Positions 7,901-15,080 of a stretch of DNA of 28,026 nucleotides are shown here, one piece after another. The notes under the pieces were generated by a model, which had not been told where the DNA came from, did no database searches, and saw only the letters and a program-made list of their open reading frames with translations. Source of the DNA: Pirellulales bacterium (GTDB lineage Bacteria > Planctomycetota > Planctomycetia > Pirellulales > Thermoguttaceae); the NCBI GenBank assembly GCA_030642635.1, contig DAOWNK010000007.1, forward strand, positions 1 through 28,026, given 5' to 3'. The translations under genes and the position numbers were made by a program. Every line of letters starts with the position of its first letter. The stretch's first letter is position 1.

Positions 7901-8014
7901 GTGGTCGCGCCACCACAAAGCCGCGACCGGTGGTCGCGCCACCACAAAGCCGCGACCGGTGGTCGCGCCACCATAAGCCAGCGGTATTGGCGCGACCACC
8001 GGTCGCGGCTTTAT
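7901..8014. repeat. 29-bp tandem repeat (about 2.9 copies) plus inverted copy
   Basis: The 29-base unit beginning GTGGTCGCGCCACCACAAAG repeats directly at 7901-7929, 7930-7958 and, partly, from 7959. An opposite-strand copy (CGCGACCACCGGTCGCGGCTTTA) covers about 7991-8013, so the block folds on itself. Copies abut with no spacers, so this is not CRISPR. The core AAAGCCGCGACC recurs after ppdK at 10811. Confidence 0.88.
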
Positions 8015-8017
8015 ACC

Positions 8018-8046
8018 TTGACGATCCCCTCGCGCACTGATAGATT
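8018..8046 (+). promoter_or_regulatory. Predicted ppdK promoter
   Basis: TTGACG (8018-8023), a 17-base spacer, TAGATT (8041-8046). The start near 8053 leaves a leader of about 34 bases before the ATG at 8087. The promoter begins directly at the end of the repeat block. Confidence 0.55.
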
Positions 8047-8086
8047 AACGCCTTTCGTCTTTTTGCAGATAACCTAACAGGAACTA

Positions 8087-10801
8087 ATGATGACCAAATA
8101 CGTTTACTGCTTCGGCACCGAAGGGACCGACGGCGACGCGACGATGAAAAACCTGCTCGGCGGAAAGGGCGCTAACCTGGCCGAAATGGCCAAATTGGGT
8201 ATGCCCGTGCCCGCCGGATTTACTATTACTACCGAATTCTGCTCGGTCTATTTCGACCAGGGCGGCAAGTTCCCGGATTCGCTTAGGAAGGAAGTCGCCG
8301 CGGCACTGGCTCAGACCGAGAAATGCATGGGGCTGAAGTACGGCGACTCGGACAATCCGTTGTTGCTAAGCAGCCGCAGCGGTGCCCGCCAGTCGATGCC
8401 CGGCATGATGGAAACGGTGTTGAACGTCGGCCTGTGTTCTGCGACGATCCCCGGTTTGATCAAAAAATCGGGCAACGAGCGGTTCGTATACGACGCATAT
8501 CGCCGGCTTATTACCATGTACTCCGACGTGGTGATGGAGAAGGCCGAGGATATCGAGCCGGAAGAAGGCAAAGGCATTCGCGTACAGCTCGAAGAGATCA
8601 TGGGCGAGATGAAAAAGGCCAATGGTTGCCAGTCCGACACCGACCTGACGGCCGACGACCTGAAGCAGCTTTGCGAGTTGTACAAGTCCAAGGTGAAAGA
8701 GGTTCTGGGCAGCGAGTTCCCCGACGACGCCGAGTCGCAGCTTTGGGGTGCGGTCGGGGCGGTGTTTAAGAGTTGGAACGGCCGACGCGCGGTCTCCTAT
8801 CGCAAGATCGAAGGCATCCCCGGCCAATGGGGCACCGCCTGCAACGTGCAAAGCATGGTATTCGGCAACATGGGCAAGAATTCGGCGACCGGTGTGGCGT
8901 TCACACGGAACCCGGCCACCGGAGAGAATAAGTTCTACGGCGAGTGGCTCATCAACGCCCAGGGCGAAGACGTGGTGGCCGGCATCCGCACACCCAACCC
9001 GCTTAACGAACAGACCAAGAACGAGCAGAACGAGCACCTCGATTCGCTTGAAAAAGAATGGCCGCCGCTTTACAAGGAACTCGATGACATCCGCACCAAC
9101 CTGGAAACACATTATAAGGACATGCAGGACGTCGAGTTCACGATACAAGAGGGCAAGCTCTACATGCTACAGTGCCGCTCCGGCAAGCGGACCGGTACGG
9201 CCGCGCTGAACATGGCTATGGATATGCTCGACGAGGGGCTTATCGACGAGTCGACCGCCGTGATGCGAGTGGAACCGGCGCAATTGGACGAGCTTTTGCA
9301 CCCGATCGTCGATCCGGCAGCCGAGAAGAAATCCAAACCGGTTGTCTCCGGCTTGCCGGCCGGGCCGGGCGGCGCCTGCGGCGAGATCGTCTTCACCTCG
9401 GCCGACGCCGTGGCCGCACAAAAGGCGCACAAGGCGTGCATCCTGGTACGCGAAGAAACCAATCCGGAGGACGTTGACGGAATGCGCGCGGCCGAGGGAA
9501 TACTCACCGCACGAGGCGGCATGACCAGCCATGCCGCGCTGGTCGCTCGCGGTTGGGGTAAGTGCTGTATCGTAGGGGCCGGTGCGATGAAAATCGACCT
9601 GAACGCCAAAACCATGACCGTCGGCGGCCGGACGTTCAACGAAGGCGACGTACTGACGCTAAACGGTACGAAGGGACTGGTCTATGCCGGCAAGTTGGAT
9701 ATGATCGACGCTGCGGAAAACCCGCGGTTCCAAGAGTTTATGAAGCTGGCCGATAGCCGGCGGACGCTCGGCGTGCGGACCAACGCCGATACGCCCGAGG
9801 ACGCCCGGATCGCCCGGGAGTTCGGCGCCGAGGGGATCGGGCTGTTTCGGACCGAGCACATGTTTTACGGCGCCGGCAGCGACGAATCGCTGTTTGCGCT
9901 GCGGAAGATGATCCTAAGCAACACGCAGCAGGAGCGCATCGCGGCCTTGGATGCTCTGGCCGTGTTTGTCAAGCGCGACATCAAGGCGACGCTCGAAGCG
10001 ATGGACACACTGCCGGTGACGATCCGCCTGCTCGACCCGCCGTTGCACGAGTTCGTGCCGCAAAGCGAGATCGCACAAGAGGAGTTGGCCGCCGCGCTGG
10101 GTATCGACGTCGCCGCGGTCAAAAAACGCGGCGAAATGCTGCACGAGATCAACCCGATGATGGGCCATCGCGGCGTAAGGCTGGGTATTACGTATCCCGA
10201 GATCACCGAGATGCAGGTCCGGGCGATCTTCGAGGCCGCCGCCGAGTTGAAAAAATCTGGCAAGGACCCGCGGCCGGAGATCATGGTGCCGGTTACATGC
10301 GCGATCGGAGAATTGGACACGACTAAGAAGATCGTCGATCGGGTCTATACTCAGGTGAAGGAGAAGACCGGTGTGGAGGTCGAGTATCTATACGGTACGA
10401 TGATCGAGATACCGCGTGCCTGTCTGCTGGCCGACCGGATGGCCGGCACCGCGGAGTTCTTTTCGTTCGGCACTAACGACCTGACGCAGATGAGCTTTGG
10501 TTTCAGCCGCGACGACGCCGGCGGGTTTCTGCCCGACTATTTGGACAGCGGCATCCTGGAAGCGGACCCGTTCCAGACGATCGATATCGACGGCGTGGGG
10601 CAGTTGATCGAGATGGCGGTCGCCAAGGGTCGCGCCGTGCGATCGGACTTGAAAGTCGGCATCTGCGGCGAACAGGGCGGCGATCCGGCAAGTGTGGATT
10701 TCTGCTTCCGCATGGGGTTGAACTACGTAAGTTGCAGCCCGTATCGTGTGCCGATCGCCCGGCTTGCCGCCGCGCAGGCCGCCGTAAAGGCGAAGGGGTG
10801 A
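8087..10801 (+). CDS. ppdK: Pyruvate, phosphate dikinase
   Basis: 904 residues, within the family's usual 870-900 range. The start is ATGATG at 8087/8090 with AGGAA upstream. It interconverts pyruvate + ATP + Pi and PEP + AMP + PPi in the cytoplasm. The N-terminal ATP-grasp region has GGKGANLAEMAKLG (25-38), SSRSGARQSMPGMMET (95-110) and a YMLQCRSGKRT segment near 359-369. The central phosphohistidine domain carries GGMTSHAALVARG (477-489) with the phosphorylated His482. The C-terminal TIM barrel has RLLDPPLHEF, GHRGVR, SFGTNDLTQM and GICGEQGGDP with the catalytic Cys, ending in SCSPYRVPIARLAAAQA. All key residues are present. It has its own promoter and is followed by a hairpin. It probably serves gluconeogenesis or PPi-dependent glycolysis (inference). 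Confidence 0.98.
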   Translation: MMTKYVYCFGTEGTDGDATMKNLLGGKGANLAEMAKLGMPVPAGFTITTEFCSVYFDQGGKFPDSLRKEVAAALAQTEKCMGLKYGDSDNPLLLSSRSGARQSMPGMMETVLNVGLCSATIPGLIKKSGNERFVYDAYRRLITMYSDVVMEKAEDIEPEEGKGIRVQLEEIMGEMKKANGCQSDTDLTADDLKQLCELYKSKVKEVLGSEFPDDAESQLWGAVGAVFKSWNGRRAVSYRKIEGIPGQWGTACNVQSMVFGNMGKNSATGVAFTRNPATGENKFYGEWLINAQGEDVVAGIRTPNPLNEQTKNEQNEHLDSLEKEWPPLYKELDDIRTNLETHYKDMQDVEFTIQEGKLYMLQCRSGKRTGTAALNMAMDMLDEGLIDESTAVMRVEPAQLDELLHPIVDPAAEKKSKPVVSGLPAGPGGACGEIVFTSADAVAAQKAHKACILVREETNPEDVDGMRAAEGILTARGGMTSHAALVARGWGKCCIVGAGAMKIDLNAKTMTVGGRTFNEGDVLTLNGTKGLVYAGKLDMIDAAENPRFQEFMKLADSRRTLGVRTNADTPEDARIAREFGAEGIGLFRTEHMFYGAGSDESLFALRKMILSNTQQERIAALDALAVFVKRDIKATLEAMDTLPVTIRLLDPPLHEFVPQSEIAQEELAAALGIDVAAVKKRGEMLHEINPMMGHRGVRLGITYPEITEMQVRAIFEAAAELKKSGKDPRPEIMVPVTCAIGELDTTKKIVDRVYTQVKEKTGVEVEYLYGTMIEIPRACLLADRMAGTAEFFSFGTNDLTQMSFGFSRDDAGGFLPDYLDSGILEADPFQTIDIDGVGQLIEMAVAKGRAVRSDLKVGICGEQGGDPASVDFCFRMGLNYVSCSPYRVPIARLAAAQAAVKAKG

Positions 10802-10810
10802 AATTGCCAC

Positions 10811-10837
10811 AAAGCCGCGACCACCGGTCGCGGCTTT
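10811..10837 (+). terminator. Hairpin after ppdK, possible terminator, repeat-derived
   Basis: AAAGCCGCGACC (10811-10822), loop ACC, GGTCGCGGCTTT (10826-10837): perfect 12-base arms starting 9 bases after the stop. The tail is TATAGC, not a long T-run, so termination is only plausible. The sequence belongs to the same family as the block at 7901-8014. Confidence 0.55.
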
Positions 10838-10864
10838 ATAGCATAGCCCCCCAGTCTGGCGCCC

Positions 10865-10893
10865 TTGAACCGGCACGGTCGAGTGGCTATAAT
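10865..10893 (+). promoter_or_regulatory. Predicted promoter of the thioredoxin-like gene
   Basis: TTGAAC (10865-10870), a 17-base spacer, and a perfect TATAAT (10888-10893). The start near 10900 would fall in the palindrome at 10899-10917. Confidence 0.65.
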
Positions 10894-10898
10894 GAGTG

Positions 10899-10917
10899 CA
10901 CTGTGATTTTCACAGTG
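10899..10917. promoter_or_regulatory. Operator-like palindrome at the predicted transcript start
   Basis: CACTGTGA-TTT-TCACAGTG: perfect 8-base arms and a 3-base centre, 5 bases after the -10 box. It could be a repressor operator or a 5' mRNA hairpin. It resembles CRP half sites (TGTGA/TCACA), but the 3-base centre is too short for CRP. Confidence 0.45.
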
Positions 10918-10956
10918 TGCATTCTCTTCTTTTCTACACTGGCAGGAGACGTTCCA

Positions 10957-11827
10957 ATGAAAAACTTCTGCGTGGTTACTGTAGCATTGGCTGTTGTGGT
11001 TTGCCCGGCCGGTGTTCTTTTCGGACAGGCGCCGTCGGCGACCGGGCCATCATCCCCATCGTCTTCTTTTGCCTCGGTAAAATGGGCCGGGCCGGCGGTC
11101 TCTATCGACGCGCTGCGTGGCAAAACGGTGCTTGTGTTGATCTACGCCACGTGGTGTCCGAAATGTAACGAATGGTCCGGCGAGTTGTTCACACAGTTGA
11201 AAAAAACAGTCAAAGACAAGCCGATAATTATCCTGGCGATCAATACCGACTATAGTCCGAGGGGTGTGAAGGAGTACCTTACCGCAAGAGGGTTTTTTGC
11301 ACTGAACATACTACACGGTTATGACCCCGGACTGCCAAAAAATTAGGGTTTTGTTGCAGTTTGTTCAATTACTTGCTGATCGACCCATCCGGCGCGACGA
11401 TTAAGAAGGGATATGCGGGAAGTCACTACAATCGGCCGCAGGGTAAGGTGTTCACCATTGTCGATAGGCTTACTACCAGCGACGACCTTGGCGAGTTCAA
11501 TATAATCACTCCGGACATGCCGCCGCATGTCAAACAATTATTGTGGCCGATGGAGTTGGGTTACAGTTCGGAAATCTCGATGAAAAAACTGCGGCGCCAA
11601 GTGAGCGGCCAGGATCGAAAGGCAAAGAATCAAAGCAATTGCTCGCACAATTGCAGGAGGACTCTGAATTCAAACGCGAACTGTCGGCAAAAAAATGCTT
11701 TCAGCGATCGATGCGGCTGGCGACCGCCAACCCGAAACGACGCAACTCGCTGCTAAAAACCATTGTCAAACGATTCGAAGGAACGTACTACGGCCGGATG
11801 GCACGGAATGCTCTCGATATGGAGTAG
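10957..11827 (+). pseudogene. Exported thioredoxin-like protein, broken by two -1 frameshifts
   Basis: ATG at 10957 with CAGGAG upstream. The first frame gives a signal peptide (cleavage near VLFGQA) and a thioredoxin fold with the WCPKC active site (Cys67, Cys70), then stops after LPKN at 11344-11346. The family sequence continues in the -1 frame (LGFCSLFNYLLIDPSGATIKKG; LIDPSG is the classic strand after the cis-Pro region) and shifts by -1 again somewhere around 11575-11640, ending in RFEGTYYGRMARNALDME at 11827. The first break is at the A-run 11337-11342; zero-frame reading gives A AAA AAT then TAG, which fits a -1 slippery heptamer. Intact, it would be an exported disulfide or redox protein of about 290 residues. 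Mutation, consensus error or programmed slippage are all possible; two breaks favour the first two. Confidence 0.75.
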
Positions 11828-11833
11828 TAGCCA

Positions 11834-12409
11834 GTGAACATAACAGAATTGCTGAAGAAAAACCGCAGCTTTCGCCGGTTCCATGAAGATCGGCGGTTGG
11901 GCAGACAAACGCTGGTCAATCTTATCAAGCTCTCACGGCTGTGCCCCTCGGCGGCGAATCGGCAGCCGCTTAAGTTTCTGCCGGCCTGCTCGGTCGAACA
12001 GACTGCCGAAATCTTCCCTCACTTGCTTTGGGCCGGTGCTCTGAAGGACTGGACCGGGCCGGCGGAAGGTGAACGGCCCGCCGCATACATCGTCATTCTC
12101 GGCGATACGCATATCACAAAGAACTTCAACGTCGATCCGGGCATCGTCGCACAAAGCATGTTGCTCTCGGCGGTCGAGCAAGGATTGGGCGGCTGCATGA
12201 TCGGCTCGATCGACCGCGAGGGGCTGCGCCGGACGCTGAACATCCCGAATCGGTTTGCGATCGTGCTGGTCGTGGCCTTGGGATATCCCAACGAGACCGT
12301 GGTGCTGGAGGACGGCAAGGACGCTAAAGATATCGACTACTGGCGCGATGCCGACGGTGTGCACCATGTGCCGAAACGGCCGTTGGAGGAGTTGGTGGTG
12401 GAGTTTTGA
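11834..12409 (+). CDS. Nitroreductase-family protein
   Basis: 191 residues. The start is GTG at 11834 (GTG-AAC-ATA), with GGAG about 10 bases upstream and only 6 bases after the preceding stop, so it is probably co-transcribed with the thioredoxin-like gene. The N-terminus has LLKKNRSFRRFHED and LSRLCPSAANRQPLKF, the FMN-phosphate binding Arg/Ser-Asn pattern of the family. VDPGIVAQSMLLSAVEQGLGGCMIGSIDR (about residues 97-126) is the conserved helix that packs on the flavin, and VVALGYPNE is the usual late strand. It is an FMN-dependent, NAD(P)H-using reductase, cytoplasmic; the electron acceptor is not predictable. The C-terminal KRPLEELV is typical. The stop is followed at once by a repeat. 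Confidence 0.9.
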   Translation: MNITELLKKNRSFRRFHEDRRLGRQTLVNLIKLSRLCPSAANRQPLKFLPACSVEQTAEIFPHLLWAGALKDWTGPAEGERPAAYIVILGDTHITKNFNVDPGIVAQSMLLSAVEQGLGGCMIGSIDREGLRRTLNIPNRFAIVLVVALGYPNETVVLEDGKDAKDIDYWRDADGVHHVPKRPLEELVVEF

Positions 12410-12463
12410 GTCAGCCGTCAGCTATCAGCAGCTATGTAAAACCAACTGAAAGCTGATAGCCAA
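12410..12463 (+). repeat. GTCAGCTATCAGC repeat with inverted copy after the nitroreductase stop
   Basis: GTCAGCTATCAGC (12417-12429) begins 8 bases after the TGA; CTGAAAGCTGATAGCC (12446-12461) is an opposite-strand copy, so the RNA can fold. It lies between convergent genes. Confidence 0.75.
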
Positions 12464-12464
12464 C

Positions 12465-12596
12465 TTACAAATCACAGCGGCAAATAATGCACCTGTCCAT
12501 CCCATTCATCTTCAAGGCTACATTCGACCAGCATGAGAATATCTTCGATTGCCTGTCCGATAGAAACCGATTCTCGTCGGCCAGAAGTCGGAGCAT
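12465..12596 (-). pseudogene. DUF5615 (PIN-like) toxin remnant with internal deletion
   Basis: On the minus strand, 6 bases after the DUF433 stop, an ATG at 12596 opens with MLRLLADEN, the standard DUF5615 start (acidic DEN). Within ten codons the match is lost; shifted to another frame, the downstream DNA encodes SIGQAIEDILMLVECSLEDEWDGQVHYLPL-like sequence, the standard family C-terminus, stopping at 12472. The full family is about 110-120 residues, so roughly 70 central residues are missing. Read literally, the ATG frame gives a meaningless 43-residue peptide. The gene pair order (DUF433 then DUF5615) is the usual one, which supports the assignment. Confidence 0.7.
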
Positions 12597-12602
12597 AATT
12601 TC

Positions 12603-12935
12603 CTACCGCTTGGAGTCATGTCTGGCCGACAATCGCTCACGAATGCCGTTCGGCGGAAAACGCCGTTCGTTTTCGCAGCGAACTGCTTCTCGCTGACGGC
12701 TTCGCTCTTCAAGATACGCTTCTACCTCATCGCGTCGTCGGAGATAGAAACTGATTGCCGCATGAATATCCGACAAAGCAACAGTCGGATATTGCTCGGC
12801 GATTTCTTCGGCTGTGGAACCTTGCCGATACGCACTTACAATCGTGTCCAGCGTTACACGAGACTCGCCAACGTGCACCACGCCAAAGGCGTCGGTTTTC
12901 AGCGGAACGGGAGCAGCGTCGATAACAAGCGACAT
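12603..12935 (-). CDS. DUF433-domain antitoxin-like protein
   Basis: 110 residues from the ATG at 12935; a further upstream TTG (12998) is rejected because the family normally starts about 15 residues before the domain. The domain reads VVHVGESRVTLDTIVSAYRQGSTAEEIAEQYPTVALSDIHAAISFYLRRRDEVEAYL, with a winged-helix/HTH-like core (STAEEIAEQYP...LSDIHAAISFYL) and a charged C-terminal helix. By family knowledge DUF433 proteins pair with DUF5615 PIN-like proteins as presumed toxin-antitoxin pairs, the DUF433 member binding DNA and the toxin. Here the partner downstream is wrecked, so this is an orphan antitoxin candidate. The ribosome site is weak. Confidence 0.85.
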   Translation of the reverse strand: MSLVIDAAPVPLKTDAFGVVHVGESRVTLDTIVSAYRQGSTAEEIAEQYPTVALSDIHAAISFYLRRRDEVEAYLEERSRQREAVRCENERRFPPNGIRERLSARHDSKR

Positions 12936-13019
12936 CGCAGTGGATATTCTTCTTGAGGGTTGCAAGTAGTAGTCAAACGTCGTGCCACCGGCAGCCAATT
13001 GCTACAATGCACGCAGCAT

Positions 13020-13047
13020 ATTCTACTATACGCTACTTAAGCTGCAA
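13020..13047 (-). promoter_or_regulatory. Possible promoter of the DUF433 gene
   Basis: Minus strand: TTGCAG (13047-13042), a 16-base spacer, TAGAAT (13025-13020, five of six). The leader would be about 80 bases. Confidence 0.35.
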
Positions 13048-13127
13048 ACGCTAGCATATTGGAAACGTGATATACTTTAGAAAACAGGGGATACTTGCTC
13101 GCATCCCTGGCCTACCGGCCTGGGCTG

Positions 13128-13171
13128 TGATCTGATGGCTGACTGCTGATAGCTGACTGCTGATAGCCAAC
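13128..13171 (-). repeat. GTCAGCTATCAGC repeat after the argS stop
   Basis: In argS sense, the stop is followed by GTTGGCTATCAGCAG and then GTCAGCTATCAGC (13157-13145), a further AGTCAGCCATCAG unit and TCAC. Same sense-strand word as after the lipase and nitroreductase genes. Confidence 0.75.
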
Positions 13172-14920
13172 CTACATCTTCTCCACCACGTCGATCCCCA
13201 GCAGTTCCAGTCCCTTGCGGATCGTTCGGGCGGTCAGGTCGCACAACAGCAGGCGGCTGTTGCGCAGTTTCTTGCTCTCGGCACGCAGCACGTGGCACTG
13301 CTCGAAAAATGTCGAGTAGCGGCCCGCCAGGTCGAACAGGTATCCGGTCAGTAGATTCGGGCGATAGTCGAGCACGGCCAGGTCCAACGCCTCGGCGAAC
13401 CTGAGCAACTCCAGCCCAAGCGCACGTTCCGCCGGCGAGTCGAGCGTGATCGCCGCACCGCCGTTGCGAATCGCCTCGATGTCGATGTTACCCTTGCGGA
13501 AGATGCTTTGCACCCGGGCGTAGGCGTATTGCATGTACGTGGCCGTGTTGCCGTTCATTGCCAGCATCTTGTCGAAGCTGAACACGTAGTCGCTCGTTCG
13601 GCTGTGCGACAGGTCGGCGTATTTCAGTGCCGCGATACCGACCGTCTCGGCGATGCGTCGGCGATCCTCAGTGGAAAGCTCCGGGGCGTCCGGCTTGGCG
13701 GCATCGTTGGCGGCGACGATATCGGCTGCGCGACTGACCGCCTCGTCCAACAGTTTCTCCAGGCCCACGGTATCGCCGGAGCGCGTTTTGAACGGCCGGC
13801 CGTCGTCGCCCAGCACGGTGCCGAAACTCACGTGCCGCAACTCTACATCGCCGTAACCTATAAGCGCGGCGGTGGCGAACAGGTGCTTGAAGTGCATCCC
13901 CTGCCGATGATCGACGACGTATAGGATCGCGTCGGGCCGGAAGGTCTCCATGCGGTATCGAATGGTGGCCAGGTCGGTGGTGGCGTACAGGAACGCACCG
14001 TCCTGCTTGCGGACGAGCATCGGCACCCGTTCGCCCTTAAGGAACACGCATATAGCCCCGTCGCTTTCCCGGGCGATACCCTGCTCGATCAGCCCATCGA
14101 CGATCTGCTTCAACCGGTCGTTGTAAAAACTCTCGCCCAACGTGTGATCGAACGATACGTTCAGCCGACGGTAGATACGATCTATCTCTTGACGGCAGAT
14201 CGGCATGAACTCTCGCCACAGCCGCAGGTTCTCCGGGTCGCCGGCGTGCAGCCTGGCGGTCTCACCGAGCACGGCCGGGCCGATCTCCGGGTGTTCGTCC
14301 GCGTCCGACAATTTTCGGACCAGGCGATACAGCCTTGCAAGCTCCTCGACGGGATTCCGCCAGTATGCGTCCTTGTCAAGGAAATGTTTGTAGCCGTAGA
14401 TGATCATGCCGAACTGCGTACCCCAGTCGCCGATGTGGTTGTCGCTTACGACCGTATGGCCGAGGAAGCGTAGCACCCGGCAAAGCGAGTCGCCGATGAC
14501 CGTCGAGCGAATGTGCCCGACGTGCATCGGTTTGGCGACGTTCGGGGCGGAATAGTCGAGCACGTATGTCCGCGGTCGGGCGACCTTCGGCACACCCAGC
14601 CGCTGATCGGCTACCGCGGCCGTAAGCTGCTCGATAAGCCAGTCGTCGCGGACTTCCAGGTTGATAAACCCGGGACCGGCGATCTCCGGCGGTCGGCAGA
14701 ACTCGGCTATATCGAGCCGTTCGATGACCTCGGCCGCCACCTCGCGCGGCGGCCGGCCAAGACGCTTACCCAGCGGCATGGCGAAGTTCGCCTGGTAGTC
14801 GCCGAACTTCGGATCGGTGCTGCGGCGGATCAACTCCAGCAGCTTGTTCTTTTCAGAATCGTCGGCCAGTTCGCCCAGGGCGTCGCGGAAACGGTTTTGC
14901 AGCGTGGGAAGGATGCTCAT
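13172..14920 (-). CDS. argS: Arginyl-tRNA synthetase
   Basis: 582 residues. It charges tRNA-Arg with arginine in the cytoplasm. The N-terminal Add1 domain (residues about 1-110) has FAMPLGKRLGRPPREVA and AGPGFINL. The class I catalytic core opens with APNVAKPMHVGHIRSTVIGD (125-144), where HVGH is the HIGH motif. DNHIGDWGTQFGM (160-172) is the conserved ArgRS segment. As in many ArgRS the KMSKS loop is not canonical; here it is the GRPFKTRSGDTVGLEKLLDEA region. The C-terminal anticodon-binding domain ends QCHVLRAE...RLLLCDLTARTIRKGLELLGIDVVEKM, a typical end. The ATG at 14920 has no clear ribosome site. Low-complexity repeat DNA lies just upstream and a repeat follows the stop. Confidence 0.97.
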   Translation of the reverse strand: MSILPTLQNRFRDALGELADDSEKNKLLELIRRSTDPKFGDYQANFAMPLGKRLGRPPREVAAEVIERLDIAEFCRPPEIAGPGFINLEVRDDWLIEQLTAAVADQRLGVPKVARPRTYVLDYSAPNVAKPMHVGHIRSTVIGDSLCRVLRFLGHTVVSDNHIGDWGTQFGMIIYGYKHFLDKDAYWRNPVEELARLYRLVRKLSDADEHPEIGPAVLGETARLHAGDPENLRLWREFMPICRQEIDRIYRRLNVSFDHTLGESFYNDRLKQIVDGLIEQGIARESDGAICVFLKGERVPMLVRKQDGAFLYATTDLATIRYRMETFRPDAILYVVDHRQGMHFKHLFATAALIGYGDVELRHVSFGTVLGDDGRPFKTRSGDTVGLEKLLDEAVSRAADIVAANDAAKPDAPELSTEDRRRIAETVGIAALKYADLSHSRTSDYVFSFDKMLAMNGNTATYMQYAYARVQSIFRKGNIDIEAIRNGGAAITLDSPAERALGLELLRFAEALDLAVLDYRPNLLTGYLFDLAGRYSTFFEQCHVLRAESKKLRNSRLLLCDLTARTIRKGLELLGIDVVEKM

Positions 14921-14930
14921 TTGTGCGTGG

Positions 14931-15080
14931 GATTGTGGGGACTAGGGGCTGGGGACTGGGGGCTAAGATGTGAAGGGAGAAGGGAGAAGGGAGAAGGGAG
15001 AACTTCTCTTTTCTCTCTCCTCTCTCCTCTCTCCTCTCTCCTCCTTAATACCAGCCCCTAGTCCCCAGCCCCCAGCCCCT
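14931..15080. repeat. Nested low-complexity inverted repeat between the URO-D gene and argS
   Basis: The outer part is GGGGACTAGGGGCTGGGGAC (from about 14938), mirrored by CCAGCCCCTAGTCCCCAGCC (from about 15053). The inner part is a run of AGAAGGG units (14974-15001) facing a TCTCTCC run (15010-15042). All of it would be transcribed between the two same-strand genes and could form a very long hairpin. The URO-D stop codon lies inside the right outer arm. Confidence 0.85.

Noticed and set aside
7901..7984. 29-bp direct repeat as a CRISPR array
   Set aside because: Units touch each other with no spacers, and an inverted copy follows; it is a tandem form of the palindrome family also found after ppdK.
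8366..9148. 260-residue open frame opposite ppdK
   Set aside because: Antisense to the conserved ATP-grasp domain of ppdK.
10899..10917. CRP binding site
   Set aside because: TGTGA and TCACA are separated by 3 bases, not the 6 that CRP needs.
14513..15061. 182-residue plus-strand frame at the argS start
   Set aside because: Opposite argS and ends inside the low-complexity repeat (SLLSPLSSLL tail).
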